Below are positions 55,394-64,000 of a DNA stretch of 64,000 nt, in pieces. Where the stretch lies: assembly GCA_023974075.1 (NCBI GenBank), contig CM043792.1, forward strand, positions 14,117,456 to 14,181,455, in the 5' to 3' direction. A program made the position numbers and the translations under genes. The notes under the pieces were generated by a model. The model was not told the origin of the DNA. It searched no databases and worked only from the letters and a program-made list of their open reading frames with translations. Position 1 is the stretch's first letter. Each line of letters starts with the position of its first letter. Origin of the DNA: Chaenocephalus aceratus (lineage: Eukaryota; Chordata; Actinopteri; Perciformes; Channichthyidae).

Positions 55394-58300
55394 CAACCCA
55401 GTCTCACGGCATTTCGTGTTCACCAACACGATTTTTATCTATTGATTCGTGTTCACCATCACGATTTGCCCCTTTTTTTCGTGTTGCAAAGCACGATTTT
55501 AAAAACAATGTATTTCTACTGGTAATGTGTTTCGTGCCTGCAGGCCTGCAGCACGTCTTTAGGCTTGTTTGAGGACACATTGCGGCTCGCCTCGAAAGTA
55601 GACGAGAGTAGCCGATCGCAGCCGGGGGAGGTTGTCAAAAAGCTCGTCTTAAATCGGACAGCTCGGACTCGGAGTCGGCTTGACTGGCAGGGTTTGCAAT
55701 GGCGGAAATTGCGTTGGCGTTTTTTTCGTGCAGATGAAGTGGATGAAATAGAAATGCTCCCTCCCTCTTAATGTTTGCAAAACTGATAGGTGGACAGGCT
55801 ACAAATGATCAGTCCCTTCAGATCCGCACACATGAAGCTTAATGAGCATGAATTGAACAGACCTGCTTGCTGTGTTAATTATTAGCTGCCACTTTAAGCT
55901 TTATGATGTGTACAACATGGAGTAATTTGATTTAATCTTGCCATTTTAAATGATGTATTCAATAAATAAGGTTAAACCACATCATTACATTACAATAGAT
56001 TTTATTTTAATGATTTGGTTTTAACTTAAAGAGAAACTTTATTGTTATTGCACATATTACAGGTACTGAGACAACAAAATGCAGTTTAGCTTCTAACCAG
56101 GTGCAACAAGCAGTGAAGTGGAAAGTAATGTACACATGATGATAAACATTGTGGAACAATGATGAAAAATGGAAGGGATGTGGCGACGTAAAACTGACAC
56201 AAAACAACAACAAACTTTTGCCAGCCAATTGGAGAGTTTCATCAGCAGCAAGTGGTAAAAACCACCAATGAGCGCTCAGCTCGAGATACCAGCGAGCCGT
56301 TTCCCATCAAGCATTTTTCTCTTCCGCAGCTCGTGGAGAGCAACTGCGCCAACTCCGCCTCGCCTCGCTCTCAAGGCTGCGGGCGTCTTTGTCCCGTGAG
56401 ATTTCAAAGTCTCATGTGGGCGAGGCCTCCAGAGCAAGTCGGACAAAATGACTAACCATCATGCAATGCACTAGCAAGACGTTGATCGCAACTGCGCAGG
56501 TCTTGCTTGTCTCAAACAAGCCTTTTTTCTCCTGGTCGGGTCGTGGAAGGACCGGAAGCTGTGTGGTTCATAAAAACATGTTCTTACTCAATATCAAGCC
56601 ACAGTTATTGCTTTTATTTTAAATCGTATAATTTCGGACTTTTGTTGTCGTCTGTGAGGAAAATAAATGGGGCTCAGAGCCTCAGGATACTGAAATCTGT
56701 ATTTTTTTAAATCTTTTTTCCTTCTAATTTGTTATTCTTTTCAAAATAACACACTGTTATTTACTCACCAATAACACACAATTATCCTTGCTTTTATTTA
56801 TTGGTTTAATTCCATAATCTCGGGCTTTTTTGGCGTCCGTCAGGAACTGAATTTCAAAATAAATACAACCGGAAACAGACGTAGGCATTTCGAGCGATTA
56901 CCCAAGATCCTCAGCTATGGTTTTAAGCTCGCTGATTGGATGTGTTAGCCGCAATGCATGCTGGGATTTGGTGTTTTATATTATATGAATCCGGAAAATT
57001 AAAAGTATAAAATAATACTTAATTCCGAGTGCTCTTGCTTTACTCTTTGAAAGTCATCACATAACGGCATTGTAATACACGGTTCGGCTGCATTACATAT
57101 TACAGATCTGCCGTAGTTCTTTATTTAGAGAGCCCTGATGAGAAGACCTTTGGAAGAACTGGAAGAAAATGGCGCCGAAACTGAATACTTGACGTGGATC
57201 ATAAATATATCAACAATTAAAACAACATCTTCAATTTCTCTTCACACAATACGTCTCCTTGCAGTATCAACACTAATTCGGCTGACTTTTACATTTGATC
57301 TAATTCATAGATAGGTTATATTTACACTATAACGGTGCACAGCTGATAGAAAAGGACTGTAGTTTTCAAAGATATTACTGATTTTCTTTGAATGTAAGAA
57401 TGTAAATACTGAGTCTGAAATAGTATAGCAATATGCTGTAAAATGATGTGAAAGCATGCATAAAAACTATACATCTTCAGATGTTGTACATACACACTAA
57501 TAATACAAAGTTATTATGGCTGTGTGCACCTTGTGTGCACCTCCTAGTGGTTAAGCACGTTATTGAATTATTGTTTTTATGTATTATATTTGATTAAAAA
57601 AATATTAAGAGTACATACTTTCATAGGGGGAAAGTATAAATATAGAAATATAGAATATAAAAAATCAAGAAGATACTATAAGTGATCTCTACAATAAAAC
57701 AGTTTAGTGCAGGATGTACACAGATATTAATAGGAGGAGGTGCAAAACAGAAAAACGGATTAACCTTTATTTAAACATTAAATATTAAATATTAAGCCTG
57801 ACAAAGTAATTAACGTCTAATATATTGCTTTCCTGCAATGTTAACTATGTTGAAGCACTTATTTTAACTGATATTATACACATTAATTATACTCTTATGT
57901 ATGTAGATAGAATAAGAAATGTGCAGAATATGACAGTTTAATGGTGGAGGTACACACACATTGATAGATGTCTTGTAATGCACTGTTGAGGAACCTGTGA
58001 CCCAAGTTTTTTCATTCATTTGCATAACTACACCGTAGTTATGTATGATATGTCAATAAACCTTTGAAAATCTTGAAAGGGATGTGCAAAATAGCCATAA
58101 TATACAGTCTTTAATTAACTATGAGTAGAGAATAACGAGTAATGAATATACTTTATTACTTGTTTCCATTCATGTCAATTGCAGACACATGTTTAGTCTT
58201 CTCAAGCACCAACTATCAAATATCTCTCCTGATTGTTGGCACTTGACAATCACCTTACCTGAATTTTACTCAGGTGTAACTAAAGTCTGATTTAAGGGTT

Positions 58301-59345
58301 GTTTATATTTCACATAATTAATCAGAATCTGCAAAGTAACTCAAATAAATGCAGTGGAGTAAAAAATACCAGGTTAACCTCTGAATTGTAGTGGAGTAGA
58401 ATTACAAAGTAGCAATGAGCTGTGGGTATACGGCATTAATATAATGCTGCGCATTATGGACACAAGTGATTTTCACCCATTTATTAATTATATGTTTTAC
58501 ATTTGATAACACCAATGTGTTTAATAATGGCAACTTCTAATTGGGGGAAAAACGAAAACGTTCAGTAGAGACGTCCCATAGAACATTTGCGAAACACAAT
58601 AGCCAGCATGTGTAGTTCTGGAGGGGTGTTCGATTCCAGTTTTGGATAGTCTGGCGTGGTTTCGTTCCATTTCACACAGCTGTTTGACGCTCTGCATAAC
58701 CTTACGGGAACTGTAGTCCTAAACGATAGCTGGGGATTATGGGTAGTGTAGTGTCTTCGGCCATCCTAAACTCAGAAATGTTGACAATCGCAATGATGCT
58801 CGAAATGTCCCTTATAGGCCTACATCTGTTTCCGGTTATTTTTATTTTGAAATTCAGTTCCTTGACGGACACCAAAAAAGCCAGAGATTATGGAATTAAA
58901 CCAACAAATAAAAGCAAGGATAATTGTGTGTTATTGGTGAGTAAATAACAGTGTGTTATTTTGAAAAGAATAACAAATTAGAAGGAAAAAAATATTTTAA
59001 AATACAGATTTCAGTATCCTGAGGCTCTGAGCCCCGTTTATTTTCCTCACAGACGGCAACAAAAGTCCGAAATTATACGATTTAAAATAAAAGCAATAAT
59101 TGTGGCTTGATATTGAGTAAGAACATGTTTTTATGAACCACACAGTTTTCCGGTCTTCCACGACCCGACCGGAGAAAAAGACGTGCTGCAGCCTGCAGGC
59201 ACGAAACACGTTTACCAGTAGAAATACATTGTTTTTAAAAATCGTGCTGTGCAACACGAAAAAAAGGGGCAAATCGTGTTGGTGAACACGAATCAATAGA
59301 TTAAAAATCGTGTTGGTGAACACGAAATGCCGTGAGACTGGGTTG
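55394..59345. mobile_element. Long-TIR foldback element (~4 kb) inside hAT copy 3
   Basis: Both ends start CAACCCAGTCTCACGGCATT. Arms of about 520-540 bp are near-complementary once the nested element at 55561-56523 is removed. They share TTTCGTGTTCACCAACACGA, CCTGCAGCACGTC, GGTTCATAAAAACATGTTCT and CACAATTATCCTTGC blocks. The flanking CGAGGGC(C) is repeated on both sides, a 7-9 bp duplication. The middle (about 57000-58700) is AT-rich with no transposase. Long arms and duplication size would suit a Mutator-like or other foldback class; not settled. Confidence 0.75.
55561..56523. mobile_element. Harbinger-like element (963 bp) nested in the foldback arm
   Basis: The inverted ends AGGCTTGTTTGAG and CTCAAACAAGCCT interrupt a run of T. 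By comparison with the intact right arm, a TTT was duplicated (55558-55560 and 56524-56526). The 3-bp duplication and AGGC ends suggest PIF/Harbinger. Inside, 56024-56230 resembles a fish LINE 3' tail (TTTATTGTTATTGCACATAT, GCAGTTTAGCTTCTAACCAG). No complete gene. Confidence 0.6.
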
Positions 59346-59479
59346 CGAGGGCCGTACCAAAATGGTTCTCGCGGGCCGTATACGGCCCGGGGGCCGGAGG
59401 TTCCCCACCCCTGCACTAGAGCTTCACCATAACTTTCAAAACTTTACCATGACATATATATATACAGTTTAGCAAACTC

Positions 59480-59790
59480 TTCAAGATTCAAGTTTTATTA
59501 TTACATGCACAGTAGCTACAGTGTAGTCCATGGCAATGAAAATCTTAGTCGCGAGCCTCCTCCAACAATGCAACATATTATATAAAGGGACATAAGAAGA
59601 ATTCAAATTAAACGGAGTACGATACATTTGGATAAAATAGTGCAGGTTATGTTGCAAGACCAGTCTACAAGTAGTGCTGATGAAGATAACTATATACATG
59701 TCAGAAAATAAATAAATACAATAAGCTAAATGATGCAGAGAATGTAGTCAGTGAGTGACCAAGTAATTGCAGGATTCTATAAACATGCAA
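59480..59790. repeat. Probable LINE 3'-tail-like repeat
   Basis: TTCAAGATTCAAGTTTTATT, then CAATGAAAATCTTAG and CCTCCAACAATGC, resembles sequence often left by fish LINEs in antisense. Its limits are unclear. Confidence 0.35.
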
Positions 59791-59938
59791 GACAAGGCAA
59801 GACGAGGCGAGGCGAGGCGAGGCGAGGCGAGGCGAGGCGAGGCGAGGCGAGGCGAGGCGAGGCGAGGCGAGCGAGGCGAGGCGAGGCGAGCGAGCAAGGC
59901 AAGGCAAGGCAAGGCAAGGCAAGGCAAGGCAAGGCAAG
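59791..59938. repeat. (GGCGA)n then (GGCAA)n pentanucleotide satellite
   Basis: About 20 GGCGA units with two shorter GCGA interruptions pass into about 9 GGCAA units, which run into the GGCAAGTTATTTATATAGCA start of a dispersed repeat. Frames on both strands are open through it; these are not genes. Confidence 0.95.
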
Positions 59939-60152
59939 TTATTTATATAGCACCTTTCAGCACCAGGCAATTCAAGGTGCTTTACAAAAATGAAAGACAT
60001 TCAGATAAAGGCATTTAAAAACAGTAAAAGATAATAAAAGAAACATTAAAAGAAAAACAAAAAATGAAAGACATTAAGAAAATGGCATTTAAAATCAGTC
60101 ATTAAAAAGAAAAGCTAATAAAATAAACATTAAAAGATAAAAGTTACAGTGC
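59925..60152. repeat. Teleost dispersed repeat (GGCAAGTTATTTATATAGC type), copy 2
   Basis: Same block order as 19113-19290: TATATAGCAC, CAGGCAATTCAAGGTGCTTT, AAATGAAAGACAT, AAAATCAGTCATTAAAAAG, AAAAGTTACAGTGCAG. Its first bases have been amplified into the upstream satellite. Confidence 0.75.
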
Positions 60153-61180
60153 AGTCTAAGATATGAATTACTTTGGTTCTTGATTTTTTATTTTATTCAC
60201 AGAACCTCCCTTTTGGAAATCCGAACATTTCCGTCCCGATTGTTAATTTAGACTGATTGTTTTTCACCATGTTATGCTCGCATGACATCCACAATCGGAC
60301 CCCTATGTAAATAGAATAAAATATAAAAGAACAGAATGTACGGTTTACATATTGTACAGTGAAACTAAATACTGTTTGATCCAGTAATAACTATTAAGAA
60401 AAATACATTCTAAGATGCAACCAGATGAATGCTTTGGGTTAACAGATGAAACATGGTAATCCGGCTCATCATGCTTTGAAGAAGGCTGATAAATATTGTT
60501 AATTGCAATTCAACCTATTGAAACCCACAATTTTCGGAGTGAAATTCAGGTAGTTAATTGTGTATTGTGTTGCCTATCTCTCTTGGCCTTCCCATTTTAT
60601 ATGAATGTCCAGAGAGAAGTTAAATAGCTTTAATGCTTTAAATCAAATAGAAAAAGTGCGCAAGTGGCCACCTCTATGATATATTGTATTTGGCTAATAA
60701 ATTAGGCTCAAAACAGAAATACAGCAGCCGTATAAGCCAACCATTGAGCACTGTTGAATTAAACATCATGGAGTACTCACTTCGTAAATGTAATCAATTA
60801 AGTTTACAAGCTACAATTAAATTGCCTGCAGTTACAATAACATTAGCTATGCCTTCAAATGTATTTAATACTGTTGTGAAATAGTGATTTATTATTCTGA
60901 CAACACTGTCTAAAAGTATTTGTTCCAGAGTTTCCAGCATCCCCACTCTTTGTCAGTAGAAAGAGTCTCAGTGTAGCAAAACAGTTTACTTTTTCTTATT
61001 CATTTTAAAGTTTCTGTCAGAGAACACTGTGATTGAAGCCAACATTTCCAACAAAACCAAAGGACACCTTGTAAAACTAAAGAGAGGTTCTGAAACGGGT
61101 TTTTCGAACAGCCATGAATATTGTCTTCTCTGCAATATAGCAAATAAAAAATGCAACATATGCAGGTTTATGCAATGAAG
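60153..61180. other. AT-rich DNA, no gene seen
   Basis: No recognisable repeat ends or exons. Confidence 0.4.
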
Positions 61181-61364
61181 GCGTAGAACAGGGGATGGGG
61201 GAATCTTTTTCCTCTCAAGGGTCATTTACATTTTTTTTCAACATCCTCCGAGGGCCGTACAAATGATTGACCTCTGCTTAAAAATACTAAATGTATTTTG
61301 ATTCCTAAATGTTGAAGTTAAAAGCATCAATCTAGTGCAGAGAGCAACAATTAGGAGATCTATG

Positions 61365-63116
61365 CAGGGTTCGGTGCAGGGTTCGGTGCAGGGTTCGGTG
61401 CAGGGTTGCCCTGGCGGACAATGCCTGCGGCTCTGTAGGCCCGTTCAGTCATGGTCGAATGGAATCGGTCCGTTTTTGCTGGCAGCGTGGGGTTCCTGCT
61501 TGGTGACGGGCCCCATCCTCGGTAGGAGGTGGGGCTGCCACCAGCGGTTCCATAGGCGGTATGTGGAGCAGGCCGAGCCTCTCCATACCGTCACAGTCAA
61601 GGGAGGAGGCACCCTGGATTGGGGCCTTGTTGCTAAAGGGCCGGTCTCTCCACGAGACCGACACCTCATCCAACATCTCCGGGAAGACCGGAAGGAGTTG
61701 CCTCTTCGTCCTCGTTGTTTGGGAAAAATGTTTCCCCTCGTAACGGACCTGGAGGTCTCCTTGGCCATTTCGGGCCACGGGATGTCTAGCATGGACGCGG
61801 CGCGCTGACACACGGCCTGCAGGTCCATGCTTAGACAGGGCGAAGCTGGTGTGCTATCGCCCGGGAGAGCAGCCATCGCTCCCGGCTTTGCAGCCTGAGC
61901 CGATGACATGAAGATGTCGTCTTCCTGCTCATCCGAGTCAGACAGGTGGAACTCAGAGGTATCCTCTTCGTCCTCCATGTAGTCTAACTCTAGGACATCT
62001 TCCGCGGGTGAAACCATGGTGAGGTCCAGCCGGGAGCCCCAGCTTGGTAAAGTGTGGGGCCCCGTTCCCGTGTCTCTTGCCGCCACCGGGTCTCGGCCTG
62101 ATATGGCGCGGGATTCCGGTTCTGCGGGTGCCGCTGTCGATGAGCCCCAGACCGACCCAGTGAGGGGCTCCATCTCTGCGGCGGATGCCCCCGTGTCTTG
62201 ATTGCCAGCCGGCAAACCAGTGGACATGAGGGGGTCCCGTCCCGACAGGCTAGCTTGTTGTGCTAACCTTCGGCGGAGGCACTGAGTGAGGCTCTGAGTG
62301 AAGCGGGCACAATGCCCGCACGAGCCGGGGTTGTCAATGGCCTCCTGGGCGTGTTCCAGCCCGAGGCAGGACGAACAGATCTGGTGTGAGTCTGTGCCTG
62401 ACACTTTCAACCCGCAGCCGCAGCGCCGAGCCTCCGAGTTCCTGACTCCTCTGGTGTGAGGGAGAGAGGCGTCCATCTCGTTCGCCGCGAGGCGTGGAGA
62501 GGGCCCGCTCGTAACAGGTACGTCGAGAAAAAAAGTGTTACCAATCTGTCTTTAATCCGGAGAAAAAAAGGACAGTGTGGGTCTTTTTTCTCAAAGGATA
62601 TTACCTGGTGTGGTAATATTCTTGTAATCCTTTTCTCCTCCGTGAGAAGAGAAAAGAAAAAAGCGTCCTCGCTACCGTGGTGTCAGCAGTGAGGGAAAAA
62701 ATACAAGCTGGCAATGGGTGTGTTGCTAGCTTGAAAGTCAAAACCTTACCTTAATTCCAAAGGAAGAACGGCGAGGTTGACTATAATACTAACTGGTGTG
62801 TTAGTACCATACTCTTCTGCGAGGCAGAATAGGGTAGCCGGCTAACGCCCGTCGAACGAAATTAGCTTTTGGTTCAGTCTGTGGACTGTTAAGCTAGCCC
62901 GGCTACTATTAGAGATGTGCTCTGAAGCGAGAAGAGGTGTTTTGAATGACGCATGCGTCGTGGCGCAGGCTACTTATAGGGGGTGATTTCCCCTGACGTT
63001 GATGTCAAGATCACCAGCCAATCAGGATTGGCGTAATGAGATTGATGCTTCTGTTTGCTCCGCGATGAGGCGCATCCCATAGTGAGACATCGAACGGAGT
63101 GTTATGAATGAGAACT
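61365..63116 (-). mobile_element. DIRS A fragment: left terminal repeat, leader and gag
   Basis: On the minus strand it starts with the DIRS A outer end (AGTTCTCATTCATAACACTC from about 63114). The same terminal repeat follows (GATTGGCTGGTGATCTTGAC), then a leader and gag, stopping inside or just after gag. It therefore supplies the part missing from the copy at 13336. The inner end is a CAGGGTTCGGTG repeat (12-bp unit, 3.5 copies, 61366-61408). Confidence 0.8.
61445..62476 (-). pseudogene. DIRS A gag, one frameshift
   Basis: Starts at ATG 62476 with a Cys/His region (CGCGLKVSGTDSHQICSSCL, then CGHCARF), the DIRS gag knuckle. An acidic stretch follows (LELDYMEDEEDTSEF, SDSDEQEDDIF). Near 61765 the reading must change frame to continue with the conserved part (QLLPVFPEMLDEV, PFSNKAPIQGASSLDC, IPPMEPLVAA). 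It resembles the DIRS B gag only in layout. Presumed RNA-packaging protein of the element; inactive. Confidence 0.75.
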
Positions 63117-63423
63117 GCGGCATGTGTACGGCTCCTTATGGGTACTGCAATTTCTGAAGTGCCGGAGCCGCGTTCTGGTGCTCTTGTCAGAACTGCACCC
63201 CTGTCAGACGAGACATATACCACGTGATGACCACACGTTAGGCTCGTGTTGTGTTCAAGGACCCTGACCTTGGCCAGGAAAAACAGGCACTCGCTTGTTT
63301 AATTATTTTGCGGTCTAGATTTCTTTAATTTTTTTCTTTTTCGTGTGTATAAATTACCTCGAGGGCCGTACCAAATGGTCACATTTGGCCGGAGGTCGGA
63401 GGTTCCCCACCCCTGGTGTAGAA

Positions 63424-64000
63424 CATGACATTTACATCCCAAGTCTTTTTTCACACATGGAATACCTGACATGTTGAATGTGATACAGAAATGCTACTAT
63501 TGCTTTTGTGATCTTTTCATGTGAGTGACATTGGGTAACCAGTATGATAAATTACTGGATTACAATTAATCTTATTGAATCCATATGTTGGTCATACTTT
63601 GCAATAAGCATGGTTGGTATTCCATTCAGCTTGATTAAACACACGTTTTTTTAACAACCAAATGAAACATTCTGTTATTAACAGGTGTTTAAATAGCTTT
63701 AACCAAATAAATATTACTTTTGAAACAACACACATAAGACTCCACTTTGGGTTACAGGTCCTCCAACAACAGATCATGATGCAAAACTTACGCTGTGTGT
63801 TCCGCCATCATTGTAGTTCGAACAGGACTACAATTCAATGGTCTTGAGGTAAATACTTTAGGCCACAATCATACTTTCAGTTCAATTCCCGATAATAACA
63901 CCTGACTGAAAAAAGCATGTTTGGCTTTAGACTTGGAGCGGTCTGATAAGCCGTTAGCAGAACTAATGGAGCTGAACAGCTTTGTTAGCAGTTGTCTTGG
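63424..64000. other. Right flank, no gene seen
   Basis: AT-rich DNA after the last hAT MITE. Overlapping 61-codon frames on both strands at 63592-63847 are not supported. Confidence 0.45.

Larger units (their letters stand above)
54398..59413. mobile_element. hAT MITE 'CAGGGGTGGGGAACC', copy 3, enlarged by nested insertions
   Basis: The 8-bp duplication CACTAGAG lies at 54390-54397 and 59414-59421, so the 5-kb unit is one insertion. Ends are as in copy 1. The left 1 kb matches copy 1, including the MTDEQIATG-like block (55085-55290). At 55394 a long foldback element interrupts the CCTCGAGGGCC sequence that is intact in copy 4 (63357-63367). Confidence 0.9.
61189..63415. mobile_element. hAT MITE 'CAGGGGTGGGGAACC', copy 4, containing a DIRS A fragment
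   Basis: Flanks GCGTAGAA (61181-61188) and GTGTAGAA (63416-63423) match at 7 of 8 bases. The left end CAGGGGATGGGGGAATC is slightly diverged; the right end GGTTCCCCACCCCTG is intact. Left hAT sequence runs to about 61364 (GGAGATCTATG) and resumes at 63117 (GCGGCATGTG). The DIRS piece replaces roughly 130 bp of the MITE. Confidence 0.85.

Noticed and set aside
59701..60018. Open frames through the GGCGA/GGCAA array
   Set aside because: Low-complexity satellite reads open on both strands; no gene.
1..64000. CRISPR arrays, operons or bacterial systems
   Set aside because: Tandem repeats present are satellite type without regular unique spacers; splice sites and transposons show an animal genome.

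Overview
This window looks like euchromatic, intergenic or intronic DNA of a ray-finned (teleost) fish. The evidence is its transposon set: Kolobok, hAT, PIF/Harbinger-like and Tc1 DNA transposons, DIRS-type tyrosine-recombinase retrotransposons and a solo LTR. It also has AT-rich host DNA, spliced genes with GT/AG introns, and fish-type dispersed repeats starting with GGCAAGGCAAGTTTATTTAT. There is no sign of a bacterial, organellar or viral genome. Only one possible host gene was found, a two-exon SAM-domain gene at 21.0-25.1 kb. All other recognisable coding sequence belongs to mobile elements, most of it broken.

Layout. 0.6-9.45 kb: a Kolobok transposon flanked by TTAA. It carries a four-exon THAP/DDE transposase gene on the minus strand and, converging on it from the plus strand, a two-exon gene for a P2X7-receptor-like cytosolic (ballast) zinc domain. 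Inside it sit a LINE fragment, a 922-bp near-perfect palindromic element with 8-bp target duplications, a Tc1/mariner-type MITE, and a MITE that is itself split by a Harbinger-like MITE. 9.5-13.3 kb: mostly unique DNA. 13.3-16.5 kb: a DIRS element lacking gag but keeping reverse transcriptase, RNase H and tyrosine recombinase, plus the diagnostic inverted terminal repeats and internal complementary region. 16.7-18.3 kb: a dead Tc1 copy. 21-25 kb: the SAM-domain gene, its intron filled by a 2.5-kb repeat that a 518-bp solo LTR interrupts. 25.6-31.5 kb: a second, different DIRS family with an intact 455-aa gag and decayed pol.

32.0-40.2 kb is a nest whose order can be read from target duplications. 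A TTAA element was split by a 5.4-kb hAT. That hAT holds a second hAT MITE and a long-TIR element encoding an unrecognised two-zinc-knuckle protein family. Next to it lies a BED-finger hAT that is split by a CAGGGGTGGGGAACC-type hAT MITE. 40.9-42.2 kb: a roughly 35-bp minisatellite and AT-rich repeats. 42.2-54.4 kb: mostly unique DNA with two hAT MITEs. 54.4-59.4 kb: a hAT containing a 4-kb long-TIR foldback element, which contains a Harbinger-like element. 59.8-60.2 kb: a GGCGA satellite beside a dispersed repeat. 61.2-63.4 kb: another hAT MITE containing the gag end of the first DIRS family.

The most unusual points are the Kolobok carrying a P2X7-type domain, the long-TIR element with the uncharacterised protein, and the length and quality of the inverted-repeat structures. 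Family names come from motif recognition; no database search was possible.
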